The notes under the pieces were generated by a model, which saw only the letters and a program-made list of their open reading frames with translations, did no database searches and was not told the origin of the DNA. 42,315 nucleotides of DNA from Phycisphaeraceae bacterium (GTDB lineage: Bacteria; Planctomycetota; Phycisphaerae; Phycisphaerales; UBA1924), in the NCBI GenBank assembly GCA_009827215.1, contig WUAJ01000002.1, forward strand, positions 1-42,315. The letters run 5' to 3'. Positions 17,174 through 25,842 of this stretch are shown here, one piece after another; position 1 is the first letter of the stretch; every line of letters begins with the position of its first letter. The position numbers and the translations under genes are program-made.

Positions 17174-17563
17174 CTACGAAGCTGATTTGGAGTATTCAGT
17201 CGATCGCGTGCTCGGACGCTCTTGGAGCGTGCGATGGTGACGCTGCGCTGATTCTGTGCTCTGGTGTGCACTGTGATGCGAGGAATGGAATACGGACTCG
17301 CGCTGAGCGGGTTCTTGCGGGATCGCGTGCGCACGGCGTCGGGCGGCTTTGCGGTCGCTGCGTTCGAGCAGCAGGACAGGGGCCGGGACACAGAGCAAGA
17401 TCAGCACGCATACGAGCGCGATGGTTGGAGCTGTGCGGATCGTCTCAGGATTCATCAGCGCGATGAGGATACCGATTCCTGTGAGAACAGTGAGCGTCCC
17501 CACGCTGAGCAGCGCGCCCCAGAAGAGCTTGTGTTGTGGATGAGAAACAGATTCACGCATCAT
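17174..17563 (-). CDS. Small membrane protein, hypothetical
   Basis: This is a 129-residue protein with two hydrophobic segments (about 14-36 and 43-66), then a basic, Ser/Thr/His-rich cytoplasmic tail (about 70-129). Nothing identifies its role. It is convergent with dnaN (23 bases apart) and divergent from bamA. The start could be the TTG at 17566 or the ATG at 17563 or 17560; no ribosome binding site is clear. A frame on the opposite strand (17264-17728) is the alternative, but the hydrophobic pattern favours this one. Confidence 0.6.
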   Translation of the reverse strand: MMRESVSHPQHKLFWGALLSVGTLTVLTGIGILIALMNPETIRTAPTIALVCVLILLCVPAPVLLLERSDRKAARRRAHAIPQEPAQRESVFHSSHHSAHQSTESAQRHHRTLQERPSTRSTEYSKSAS

Positions 17564-17724
17564 CAATGGGGTTGCTCATTCTCTGAGGTACGGATGATTG
17601 GTCGCATCCTTGCGGCCGGGCAGAGGATATGGGGCAAACTCGCCTTGGACAGGGCACGGATCCGTTTTCCAAGCAAGTTTCGGGTGGTGCAGAGCGAGTC
17701 AGCGGTGTATCGTCCACATCGACA

Positions 17725-20325
17725 ATGACCATTGAATCCCTCCCCATCCTGAATCTGTCGCGTTGGTGCTCATGCAGAGCGCTCAAGCGGTGTGCGATGG
17801 TGGTGATGATCGCGGGCGGCGTGCTCTCGATGACCCCCACTGTTGCGACGGCGCAGGATGCCGGGACGATCTCCGATGCGGAAGTCTACGAGAATCGACC
17901 AATCGCGGCGGTGCTCGTGCGCGGATCAATCACTGCGGAAGGTACGCGGACTCCGTTGAGTCCTGAAGCGTATCAGCAGGCGCTCAATGTGCTTGTGTCC
18001 AAATCCGGCGGGATCTTCGATGCGCAGGTTGTCCGCGATGATGTGCGTCAACTCAATCGATTGGGACTGTTCCAGCGCGTCGAGATCTATGCAGGGCTGA
18101 CTGAGAATGGGGAAGTCGAGCTCGCGTTTGATCTGCTCGAGCGGATGCAGGTGATCGATGTCCAGGTGACTGGGAACACGGAAATCAGCGACGCGGAGAT
18201 CCGCAGCGTGATCGATGTCATCCCTGGGACACCGATCGATCGATTCCAGATCGATCGATCGGCGCGTCGCGTCGAGGAGTTGTATCGCGCCAAGGGCTAC
18301 TACTTCGTTCGTGTGAATCTCGATGAGGAGGAGCTCGCGGATACCGGTTTGGTCATCTTCCGCGTGCTTGAAGGGAATCGGCTCAAGGTCACAGCGATCC
18401 GTTTCTCTGGGAATGAAGCGTTTGAGAACAAAAAGCTCCGACGCGAAGTGGACACCAAACAAGCGAACATCTTCCGGCGTGGTCAGCTCGATGACTCGGT
18501 GCTGGATGTGGATATCGCGAACTTGATCGAGTTCTATCGTGATCGTGGGTATCTGGATGTGCGAGCGGATCGTCTGATCCAGCCTGCTCCCAATGGTCGC
18601 GAAGCGATCGTGACCTACCTGATCGAAGAGGGTCCGTTGTACACGATGCGTGAGGTCCAAGTGGACATTGTGAGTCCCGACGGGGCGGATCAGGTGTTTA
18701 CGCGTGAGCAGATCGCGGGATTGATGTCGATCAAGCCGGGTGATGTGTACTCAGTGCGTGATCTCGATGAATCTTTAAAAACGATCCGCGAAGCGTACGG
18801 GCAGATGGGGTACATCGACGCGGTCGCTGAGCGTTTGGAGCGTCGCGACGAGAACGAGCCTTTGGTGGACCTCGTTGTCGCGATCTCGGAGGGGAGTCGT
18901 TCGCGTGTCGGTGAAGTGATTATCCAGGGGAATGACCTGACAAGACAAGAGGTCATCCGCCGGCAGATCGAACTCAAACCCACGCGTCCGCTGGACTCCA
19001 ATGCGATGGAGCGGAGCAAGACTCGTTTGCGTCTGCTGCGATTGTTCAATGAGCGTTCTGGCGCCAAGGTGACGCCTCAGGAATCTGGTGTGGAGTTCTT
19101 CGCGGAAGTCTGGGACGACGAGTTTGTCCCCAGAGCACGACGAGAGCAACAGCCGAGCGAGAGCGCGGACGGAATCGAGCAAGAGCAGACTGATCCGATC
19201 ACGCTGACGCTGTCGCCTCCGGATAACACAACATTTCGAGATGTGCTGATCGAGATCGAAGAAACCAATACAGGGAGTTTCGATCTTGGTGGTGCGGTGT
19301 CCTCGGACTCCGGCGTAATCGGTCGCATCGCGATCACGCAACGGAACTTTGATCTGAGCGACACTCCTGACTCGTTTGGTGAGTTCATCTCAGGAAGAGC
19401 GTTCCGTGGCGGAGGTCAAACTTTCCAGATCGAGGCGCTCCCTGGTAACGAGGTTCAAACCTATCGGATCTCGCTTTCAGAGCCGTATCTGCTTGAATCG
19501 AACTACTCAGGTTCGGTAAGCGCGTTCTTCCGGAAGCGTGACTTTGATGAGTTCGATGAAGAACGCTACGGCGGCACGCTCGGATTAGGGCGCCGATTCG
19601 GGACTCGATGGATCGGTAACCTGAACTTCCGATACAACGAGATCGAGCTGAGCGACATTGATCCGGCGCGTCCTGTTGATGTGTTCCGCGATGCGATGCC
19701 GACAACGCTCGTTGGTCTCTCGGCTTCACTCTCGCGGACCACGCTCGATTCGCGCACTCGACCCACCAAGGGTTCACGCAGTTCGATCAGTGTTGAACAG
19801 GTTGTGGGTGACTATCAGTTCACGCCGATCAACTTGAGGCACAACACCTTCATCCCGATCCGTGAGGACTATCTGGGACGATCAACGATCCTGAAACTCA
19901 GCACGCAGGTTGGGTATATACCGCAAGGCCGCGACGATACGCCGACTTATGAGCGCTACTACTCCGGCGGACAGCAGTTCCGTGGATTTGAGTTCCGTAC
20001 GATCTCACCAAAGGGCATCCGCAACGATAATGGATTGCCTTCGGACGATCCTGTTGGTGGTACCTATCAGTTCTTCTTTGGCGCTGAGATTCAGCAGCCG
20101 ATCTATGAGGACTTCTTGTCCCTTGTCGCGTTTGTTGATTCAGGTACGGTGACCTTTGATCCAGGATTCGACGATTACCGCGTTGCGGTGGGTTTCGGGT
20201 TCCGTATTTTCATGCCTGCGTTATCTCCGGCACCGCTCGCGTTTGACTTCGGTTTCCCGGTCGTGAAGGAAGACGGCGACAAAGAGCGGCTGTTTACCTT
20301 CTCGGTGGACCTGCCCTTTAACTAA
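17725..20325 (+). CDS. bamA: Outer membrane protein assembly factor BamA
   Basis: This 866-residue Omp85 protein inserts beta-barrel proteins into the outer membrane. It has a signal peptide (about 1-44, ending ATA) and then periplasmic POTRA repeats (about 55-450), recognisable by patterns such as VIDVQVTGNTEISDAEI, LKVTAIRFSGNEAF and RVGEVIIQGNDLTR. An acidic linker follows (about 472-500), and a 16-strand barrel fills the C-terminal half, with the conserved GTYQFFFGAEIQQPI segment and the closing GFGFRIFMP strand. The last residues are FTFSVDLPFN, ending in Asn rather than Phe. The start is uncertain: the ATG at 17725 gives a reasonable signal peptide, but no clear ribosome binding site is visible, and ATG 17797 is a shorter option. 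It leads the bamA-skp-lpxD-lpxC set. Confidence 0.95.
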   Translation: MTIESLPILNLSRWCSCRALKRCAMVVMIAGGVLSMTPTVATAQDAGTISDAEVYENRPIAAVLVRGSITAEGTRTPLSPEAYQQALNVLVSKSGGIFDAQVVRDDVRQLNRLGLFQRVEIYAGLTENGEVELAFDLLERMQVIDVQVTGNTEISDAEIRSVIDVIPGTPIDRFQIDRSARRVEELYRAKGYYFVRVNLDEEELADTGLVIFRVLEGNRLKVTAIRFSGNEAFENKKLRREVDTKQANIFRRGQLDDSVLDVDIANLIEFYRDRGYLDVRADRLIQPAPNGREAIVTYLIEEGPLYTMREVQVDIVSPDGADQVFTREQIAGLMSIKPGDVYSVRDLDESLKTIREAYGQMGYIDAVAERLERRDENEPLVDLVVAISEGSRSRVGEVIIQGNDLTRQEVIRRQIELKPTRPLDSNAMERSKTRLRLLRLFNERSGAKVTPQESGVEFFAEVWDDEFVPRARREQQPSESADGIEQEQTDPITLTLSPPDNTTFRDVLIEIEETNTGSFDLGGAVSSDSGVIGRIAITQRNFDLSDTPDSFGEFISGRAFRGGGQTFQIEALPGNEVQTYRISLSEPYLLESNYSGSVSAFFRKRDFDEFDEERYGGTLGLGRRFGTRWIGNLNFRYNEIELSDIDPARPVDVFRDAMPTTLVGLSASLSRTTLDSRTRPTKGSRSSISVEQVVGDYQFTPINLRHNTFIPIREDYLGRSTILKLSTQVGYIPQGRDDTPTYERYYSGGQQFRGFEFRTISPKGIRNDNGLPSDDPVGGTYQFFFGAEIQQPIYEDFLSLVAFVDSGTVTFDPGFDDYRVAVGFGFRIFMPALSPAPLAFDFGFPVVKEDGDKERLFTFSVDLPFN

Positions 20326-20413
20326 AATCACTGATTTTTTGTGGTCAACCTTTGTTCTGTCGCGCGGTATATGATTGCGGGACGAACTGTTTCTGATTAG
20401 GAGATTGCACCAG

Positions 20414-21028
20414 ATGCACAAGACACAGAAAGCTTTTTTCACGATCGCAGGAATCGCGATGCTGCTCAGCGCGGTGTTCGCTGTCCGCGCTGGAGCCACT
20501 GCTTCGCGTCCTCCCGCACAGCCTACAGCGATCGCGGTCGTTGACATCGTGGACATCATCGCGGGACTCAACGAACGCGAGGTGCTGGAGAATCAGCTCA
20601 ACGAGCGTATGGATGCTCGTCAGGCGCAGCTCAATGAGGTCGTTGAAGAGATCAAGGTGTTGGAAGCGGATGTCCAGATGCTGACCAAGGGGACCGACGA
20701 GCATCGCGAGAAGCTCCGTGAGTACCTCGAGAAGCAAGCGGTCGCGAAGGCGCGTCGCGAAGCGCTGTCCCAGATCGTCTCGATCGATATGGGTAATGTG
20801 ATGGCTGGTCTCTACGGCAAGGTTGAAGCCGCGATCACCAGCATTGCCGAGCGTGAGGGATACGACATTGTGCTCATGGACGATTCTGAGTTCCCGCTCC
20901 CTGAGAACGCTCCGGATCCGGATGTGTATCGCGCGATCATCACCAAGAGTGTGGTCTATCGTCACGATTCGATCGACATCACGCAGCAAGTCATCACACT
21001 GATGAACAACGAGTTCAGCGCCCCGTGA
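20414..21028 (+). CDS. skp: Periplasmic chaperone Skp/OmpH family
   Basis: This 204-residue protein carries unfolded outer-membrane proteins across the periplasm to BamA. It has a signal peptide (about 1-29). A first beta strand (AIAVVDIVDIIAG, about 37-49) is typical of the family, followed by two long charged helices (about 50-120, ENQLNERMDARQAQLNEVVEE) forming the coiled-coil tentacle, and a C-terminal strand (GYDIVLMDD). AGGAG lies about 10 bases before the ATG at 20414; a longer frame from 20375 adds residues that do not fit. It is 88 bases downstream of bamA and 34 upstream of lpxD, the classic arrangement. No stronger identification was possible by eye. Confidence 0.9.
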   Translation: MHKTQKAFFTIAGIAMLLSAVFAVRAGATASRPPAQPTAIAVVDIVDIIAGLNEREVLENQLNERMDARQAQLNEVVEEIKVLEADVQMLTKGTDEHREKLREYLEKQAVAKARREALSQIVSIDMGNVMAGLYGKVEAAITSIAEREGYDIVLMDDSEFPLPENAPDPDVYRAIITKSVVYRHDSIDITQQVITLMNNEFSAP

Positions 21029-21062
21029 GCTGTGGATCACACGGAAAGCAGAACTTTGTATA

Positions 21063-22196
21063 ATGAGCATCATGACCTCATCCGAGACTGATTCTGTGCA
21101 GCCAGCTTCTGAGCGATCGGGGGCGAGTGGTCTGGATCTGCCCATCAGCTCTGGGATGCTCGCGGGATTGCTCGATGCGAAGCTCGTCGGAAACTCGGAT
21201 GTCGCGCTCGATGATCTTGGATCAATCGAAAGCGGTGGCGCAAGCACGCTGACTTTCATCCGATCCAAAAACTACGCGAAACTGTGGGCGGATTCCAACT
21301 GCGGCTGTGCCTTAGTCAGTGAGGGAATCGAGGTCCCGGATCACGATCTTGAGAGTAGAGCGCTGATCATTGTTCCCGATGCGGACGAGGCGCTCGTTCG
21401 TATCCTTGACGCGATGAATCCGGGTCGTGAGCGCCCCAAAGCGGGTGTGCATCCGACGGCGGTGATCGATGAGTCGGCATCTATTGATCCATCCGCCGCG
21501 ATCGGGCCGTGTTGTGTGATCGGCGCTGGATCAACTGTTGGTCCCGGCACAGTGCTCATGGCAAACATCACGATCGGAGTCGATGTCCAGATCGGCAAAG
21601 ACACGATTCTTGATCCCGGTGTGGTGATCGAAGATCGTTGCGTTATTGGTGCACGATGCATCATCGGCGCCAACAGCGTGCTCGGCAGTGATGGGTTCGG
21701 ATACCTACCACCGACGAAGAATCGCAAAGCGATCAAGGTCCCTCAGATCGGGACTGTCAAGATCGGCGACGATGTCGAGCTCGGCGCATGCGTGACCATT
21801 GATCGCGCGAAGTTCGGCGCCACGACTGTTGGGGATCGCACCAAAATCGATAACCAAGTGCACATCGCGCACAACTGTGTCGTCGGATCCGATGCGCTCA
21901 TCTGCGGGCGAACAACCCTTGGTGGCTCGGCAAGCGTTGGCGAAAACGCGATGGTCGGCGGCACTGTCGTCATCAACGATCACGCACGCATCGGAAACGA
22001 CACGCGCGTCGCTGGGAGCTCGGTTGTCTTGGACGAGGTTCCCGATGGCGAGACTTATGCCGGAGTTCCCGCAATGCCGGCGCGTCAAGCGATGCAGAAC
22101 TACGGCGCCGCGCGAGAGCTCGGATCATTCGTGCGATCTGTCGAGAAGCGACTCAATAAGCTCGAAGCAGACCAATCTGATTCTTCAAGCTCCTAA
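21063..22196 (+). CDS. lpxD: UDP-3-O-(acyl)glucosamine N-acyltransferase LpxD
   Basis: This 377-residue trimeric enzyme adds the second acyl chain to UDP-acylglucosamine in lipid A synthesis, in the cytoplasm. An N-terminal uridine-binding domain (about 25-120) is followed by a left-handed beta-helix of hexapeptide repeats (about 128-335), such as IGPCCVIGAGSTVGPGTVL and GVVIEDRCVIGARCIIG. The catalytic His is in the VHIAHNCVVG segment (His270, by family analogy). A C-terminal helix closes the protein. Its N-terminus is about 25 residues longer than usual and acidic. The ATG at 21063 has a weak GGAAAG site; ATG 21072 is an alternative. The stop overlaps the lpxC ATG by one base. Confidence 0.95.
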   Translation: MSIMTSSETDSVQPASERSGASGLDLPISSGMLAGLLDAKLVGNSDVALDDLGSIESGGASTLTFIRSKNYAKLWADSNCGCALVSEGIEVPDHDLESRALIIVPDADEALVRILDAMNPGRERPKAGVHPTAVIDESASIDPSAAIGPCCVIGAGSTVGPGTVLMANITIGVDVQIGKDTILDPGVVIEDRCVIGARCIIGANSVLGSDGFGYLPPTKNRKAIKVPQIGTVKIGDDVELGACVTIDRAKFGATTVGDRTKIDNQVHIAHNCVVGSDALICGRTTLGGSASVGENAMVGGTVVINDHARIGNDTRVAGSSVVLDEVPDGETYAGVPAMPARQAMQNYGAARELGSFVRSVEKRLNKLEADQSDSSSS

Positions 22197-23041
22197 TGCT
22201 ACAACGCACACTCCAATCACAAACGATCATCGAAGGAATCGGCTTATTCAGCGGCGAGGATGCTCGTTGTGTGCTGTGTCCTGCTGAGACTCATCATGGG
22301 ATCTCGTTCGAGTTTAACGGCAAATCAGTTCCAGTCTGTGCGTCGTCGATCAATAGCGAGCCTGTGCATGCTGTGTTTGCGCAGCTACCGCCCCGATGTA
22401 GTGCTGTCGGATCCGGTGACTCAATCGTGTGGACTGTCGAGCATGTGCTCTCGGCACTGAGGGGGCTGGGTATCAACAACGCGCGGATTGAGATGAGTGC
22501 ACGCGAACTCCCGATCATGGATGGCTCGGCGCAAGCGTTTGTCGATGCAATCCACTCCGTTGGAATACAAGAGCAGGAACACCAAGTTGATCCGATCGTG
22601 ATCAAGGACACTATTCGTGTGGAGCGCGGAGATGCGTGGATCGAAGCAGCTCCATCAGACCAACTGTTGTATGAGTACACGCTCGACTACGGCGAGGATT
22701 CACCAGTTGCAGCAGCAACAGTGCAATGGGACGGCGAGCGATCAAGCTACGAGCAGCTCATCGCCCCGGCGCGGACATTCAGTCTTAAGCACGAGGCTGA
22801 CATGATGCATCAAGCGGGATTGTTCACACGATTCACTCCTAAGGAACTGCTGGTGCTCGATGCGAATGGACCGATCGATAATGCGCTTCGCCATGAGCAC
22901 GAGTGCGCGTATCACAAGCTGCTCGATCTGATTGGGGATGTAGCGCTGCTTGGAAAGCCTGCGATGGGCACGATCCGTGCGCACAAATCCGGTCATTCAC
23001 TCGCGCACGAGCTTGTCCGCGCGATCGATCAGCAGAAGTGA
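22196..23041 (+). CDS. lpxC: UDP-3-O-acyl-N-acetylglucosamine deacetylase LpxC
   Basis: This 281-residue zinc enzyme performs the committed step of lipid A synthesis. The zinc ligands are visible as His83 (VEHVLSAL), His240 and Asp244 (HKLLD), and the catalytic His267 lies in KSGHSLAHELV. The ELPIMDGSA segment (104-112) and the ARTFSLKHE segment (192-200) are also characteristic. The length matches single-domain LpxC, without the FabZ fusion found in some bacteria. It starts on the last base of the lpxD stop (TAATG), implying translational coupling. fabZ, lpxA and lpxB are not nearby. Confidence 0.95.
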   Translation: MLQRTLQSQTIIEGIGLFSGEDARCVLCPAETHHGISFEFNGKSVPVCASSINSEPVHAVFAQLPPRCSAVGSGDSIVWTVEHVLSALRGLGINNARIEMSARELPIMDGSAQAFVDAIHSVGIQEQEHQVDPIVIKDTIRVERGDAWIEAAPSDQLLYEYTLDYGEDSPVAAATVQWDGERSSYEQLIAPARTFSLKHEADMMHQAGLFTRFTPKELLVLDANGPIDNALRHEHECAYHKLLDLIGDVALLGKPAMGTIRAHKSGHSLAHELVRAIDQQK

Positions 23042-23198
23042 CACGATCTGTGCGCCTTTCTTGATGACGACGAATTCCTAGCACTCTAAATGTTGATCTG
23101 TGCTGATACAATTGACTCCCCCACTCTTTCTGATCCCGCAGCGCGCGAGTGCGAACGCTCCGCCTTGTGCGCGTTGAGTTGAGCGTGGGAGATGTGTG

Positions 23199-23765
23199 AT
23201 GTTCAAACGAGTGGTGTGTGTGGTTGTTGTGTGTCTGATGTGCGTGCAGATCGGCGCGTGCGCTCCAGTGGGTCAGTCCATCGATCGGCTGAGCACGATG
23301 CGCGAACAGGCGAGCGAGATTCGAGCGGATCTGCATTCGCAGATCGATGAGCTGGAGTTGATGCGCGAGTCGTTTCCGGATGGATCGGATCAGCGGATCG
23401 GGATCGAGAGTCTGATGGCGCAGGTGCACGCGAAGCTCGCGATCGTTGATGCGGCGATTGTGCACGCGGATCAGGTTATCGAGAGCGCAAGCAATCCGAG
23501 TGATCCGCTCACGATCGCAGCGGACTCGATCTCGCCGTATGTTCCGGCGCCGATACAAGCGCCGTTGGTGCTGGGAGCGGCTCTGGTCGCGACGATCATG
23601 CGATCGAGGTCGCTGAAGGTCGGGACGCAATCGATTGTTGAATCGATCGATCACGTGCTCCGCAAGGACGAGTCGTTCAAGCAAGCATTCGCGGCGAACG
23701 CGGACACGATCCGCACGATCCAGACTCCGAGTGCTCGCAAGATGGTCGAGAAGTGGAAGAAGTGA
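23199..23765 (+). CDS. Putative lipoprotein
   Basis: This is a 188-residue protein with an N-terminal hydrophobic segment (about 5-18) and a lipobox-like IGAC with Cys21, so it is probably a lipoprotein. The next 90 residues are heptad-rich and acidic (SIDRLSTMREQASEIRAD, SQIDELELMRE), suggesting a coiled coil. A second hydrophobic stretch (about 125-140, APLVLGAALVATIM) could be a membrane segment. The C-terminal part is basic. GGGAG lies about 7 bases before the ATG at 23199. It follows lpxC after 157 bases and may join the envelope set, but the function is unknown. Confidence 0.72.
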   Translation: MFKRVVCVVVVCLMCVQIGACAPVGQSIDRLSTMREQASEIRADLHSQIDELELMRESFPDGSDQRIGIESLMAQVHAKLAIVDAAIVHADQVIESASNPSDPLTIAADSISPYVPAPIQAPLVLGAALVATIMRSRSLKVGTQSIVESIDHVLRKDESFKQAFAANADTIRTIQTPSARKMVEKWKK

Positions 23766-23768
23766 TAC

Positions 23769-24434
23769 TTACTCGCTGATCTGTGTGCTCAGCGCCAGTT
23801 CGAGTCGATGATCTCCGGTGCGGATCGCGCGGATGTTGACGACGCGTCCATCGCCGAGATCGACGCGAGCTTTGCCGAGTCGATCGCTTGTGAGGTATCT
23901 GGACGCGAGCGTTGTTGGGATGCGCGAAGTCCCGGCGAAGGCGCGTTTGGTGTTGATGGTGAATCGCCCCTGGCCATCGGTGCCCGGCTCGATGACGGCC
24001 CAGACGATCGTGGATCCTCTGTCGTGGTTGAGCTTGGTGCCGATGGTTAATCCGGATTGGTCGATGTCGATGCGGACCTCTCCGATGGAATCCGCGGCGT
24101 CGTTCTGGAAGGACTCGAGCGTTTCACGCAAGCGGTGTGCGAGCCAAGCGTTGAGGTGATCTTGATCGATCGCGGCGGTCCAGTCTTCTTCGCCGACTGG
24201 TCGCACGCGCGTCAGCGCGCTGGTGATCCGGTTCTCAAGCTCGATGCCGGATTGCTCGGTGATGTTGGGGTTGTTGTCGAGCTGCGACCACCAGTTTGGG
24301 GTGTTGTTGAGTTTGCTGAGCTGGATGAGCGTCAGCACGCAAAGCAGGACCACAGCGATCATGGCGCACACGATCGTGATCACGAATCGGTCGCGTGATC
24401 CGCTTTGGGGTCGGGATGTGCGGTGCTTGCTCAC
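23769..24434 (-). CDS. Hypothetical single-pass membrane protein
   Basis: This is a 221-residue protein with a basic N-terminus (MSKHRTSRPQSGSRDR), one membrane helix (about 17-41) and a mainly polar extracytoplasmic domain (42-221) rich in charged beta patterns (DIDQSGLTIGTKL, GKARVDLGDGRVVNIRAI). Nothing points to an enzyme. It starts with GTG at 24434 without an obvious ribosome binding site. It is convergent with the lipoprotein gene (3 bases apart), and the rpsI terminator lies just upstream. Confidence 0.7.
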   Translation of the reverse strand: MSKHRTSRPQSGSRDRFVITIVCAMIAVVLLCVLTLIQLSKLNNTPNWWSQLDNNPNITEQSGIELENRITSALTRVRPVGEEDWTAAIDQDHLNAWLAHRLRETLESFQNDAADSIGEVRIDIDQSGLTIGTKLNHDRGSTIVWAVIEPGTDGQGRFTINTKRAFAGTSRIPTTLASRYLTSDRLGKARVDLGDGRVVNIRAIRTGDHRLELALSTQISE

Positions 24435-24446
24435 AGAACCATCATA

Positions 24447-24473
24447 GAAAAACAGCCCGTGTTTGCCGGGCTG
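24447..24473 (-). terminator. Rho-independent terminator after rpsI
   Basis: CAGCCCG (24453-24459) and CGGGCTG (24467-24473) form the stem. On the minus strand it is followed by a TTTTT tract, so it ends the rplM-rpsI transcript. Confidence 0.85.
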
Positions 24474-24509
24474 CTGTTGATATTCGGATCGAATATTTGA
24501 GTTCGCGGA

Positions 24510-25040
24510 TTAACGCTTGGAGAACTGGAAGCGGCGGCGAGCACCAGGCTGGCCGTACTTCTTGCGTTCGACCTTACGAGCGTCGCGGGTGAGGTATCCA
24601 GCGTCGCGGAGAGCGGGCTCGAAGTTCGGATCGTATCCGACGAGTGCACGAGCGATTCCGAGGCGGACGGCTTGTGCTTGTCCCATGTATCCGCCGCCGT
24701 GGCAGCGGACGAAGACGTCGAGCTTGCCTTCGGTGTCGGTCAGCTTGAGCGGAGCAACGGCGTCGGCGCGATCACGCATCTCGGAGAAGTACTCGTCGAC
24801 GGTTTTGAACTTCTTGTTGTTGATCTGGATTTTGACTTCGCCCTTGCCTGCGTCTTGTGCGGGACGGAAGCGGACGCGAGCGACGGCGCGCTTGCGGCGT
24901 CCGGTTCCCCACCACCAGCCGTGCTTGTCAGCGGGCTTCGGGTCTGGGAGGACGCGTTCTTGGGTTTCGACAGGTCCGGTGTCGGCGACGGTCTCGCCGG
25001 CGAGGTCTGGGTTGGTGATGGTGGTTTCGTATCCAGCCAT
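24510..25040 (-). CDS. rpsI: 30S ribosomal protein S9
   Basis: This 176-residue protein is part of the small ribosomal subunit head. The S9 core starts near GTGRRKRAVARVR (about 46-58) and ends with the classic basic tail ERKKYGQPGARRRFQFSKR, which reaches toward the P-site tRNA. The GGGYMGQAQAVRLGIARAL segment (about 117-135) is highly conserved. The N-terminus has a 45-residue extension absent from most S9 proteins (MAGYETTITNPDLAGETVA..., ending in a GWWW cluster). The ATG at 25040 follows AAGGAT; an upstream in-frame start at 25094 is unlikely. It lies 81 bases after rplM, the universal L13-S9 order. Confidence 0.97.
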   Translation of the reverse strand: MAGYETTITNPDLAGETVADTGPVETQERVLPDPKPADKHGWWWGTGRRKRAVARVRFRPAQDAGKGEVKIQINNKKFKTVDEYFSEMRDRADAVAPLKLTDTEGKLDVFVRCHGGGYMGQAQAVRLGIARALVGYDPNFEPALRDAGYLTRDARKVERKKYGQPGARRRFQFSKR

Positions 25041-25121
25041 GTGTTCACTATCCTTTTCGTATCCGTCCGCATCCACGCATCTTGGTACACCCAAGACCGC
25101 TTTGGACGGTTTGGTGGTTCG

Positions 25122-25577
25122 TTAGAGCGCGATCGGATTCACGCCTGCGTGTGGGTGCTCGGCGCCGTCGTAGACCTTGAGCTTCTTGAGCATCTGGCGT
25201 CCGAGACGGTTCTTGGGGAGCATGCGGCGGACAGCTTCGGAGACGAGGATGTCCGAGCGGCGTTCGCGGAGGTTGCCGAGGGTTTCTGCTTTCTGACCGC
25301 CGGGGTATCCGGAGTAGGTCAGGCGCATGCTCTGATCGGCTTTGTTTCCTGAGAGTCCGACCTTGCCGGCATTGACGACAATGACGAAATCACCACAGTC
25401 GACATGCGGGGTGTACTCTGGACGGTGCTTGCCCATGAGGACGGTCGCGATGTCCGATGCGAGACGGCCGAGCGATTGGTCTGTTGCGTCAACGATGCGC
25501 CATTGCTTCGCGACTTCGCCGTTCTTAGCCATGTAAGTCTCGCGGCGGAGGTGGTGGCGTGTTGGTTTGCTTCCCAT
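25122..25577 (-). CDS. rplM: 50S ribosomal protein L13
   Basis: This 151-residue large-subunit protein has WRIVDATDQSLGRLASDIATVL (26-47), the GDFVIVVNAG segment (about 62-71), a GYPGGQKAET turn (about 89-98) and the AVRRMLPKNRLGRQMLKKL signature (about 115-133). It has a short N-terminal extension (MGSKPTRHHLRRETY) and the usual end with HPH. AGGAG lies 5 bases before the ATG at 25577. It starts the rplM-rpsI transcript. Confidence 0.97.
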   Translation of the reverse strand: MGSKPTRHHLRRETYMAKNGEVAKQWRIVDATDQSLGRLASDIATVLMGKHRPEYTPHVDCGDFVIVVNAGKVGLSGNKADQSMRLTYSGYPGGQKAETLGNLRERRSDILVSEAVRRMLPKNRLGRQMLKKLKVYDGAEHPHAGVNPIAL

Positions 25578-25675
25578 GGGGATCTCCTAACCTTGATGAC
25601 TCGTTGGATCTGGACATGTTCAATCGAGACGATGAACGATGCAGCCCGAATCCGCTGAGGGGGGTGCTTGGTACG

Positions 25676-25752
25676 CTGCCTACCGGGCAGGGCGGGCGGA
25701 TCGTTTGAGCGAGCCGCAGGTTTGTGAAATATGCTCAGCGGGCAAGCCGCTG
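25676..25752 (-). promoter_or_regulatory. Two hairpins in the rplM upstream region
   Basis: CTGCC (25676-25680) with GGCAG (25686-25690), and CAGCGG (25736-25741) with CCGCTG (25747-25752), lie about 100-175 bases upstream of rplM. They could belong to a ribosomal-protein leader, but no known family was recognised. Confidence 0.35.
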
Positions 25753-25842
25753 GGAACACAGAAATTAGGCGTTGAAATGGATCGGGTCAAATTCATGGCT
25801 CAAACAGAGCATGCAATGGAGCAAATTGCCCGATGAATAGGC

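Noticed and set aside
17264..17728. A + strand frame overlapping the small membrane protein gene
   Set aside because: The minus-strand frame encodes two clear hydrophobic helices, whereas this one has no hydrophobic pattern.
20320..20340. An A/T stem after bamA (AAAATC/GATTTT)
   Set aside because: The stem has almost no G/C and a 3-base loop, so it is not a credible terminator.
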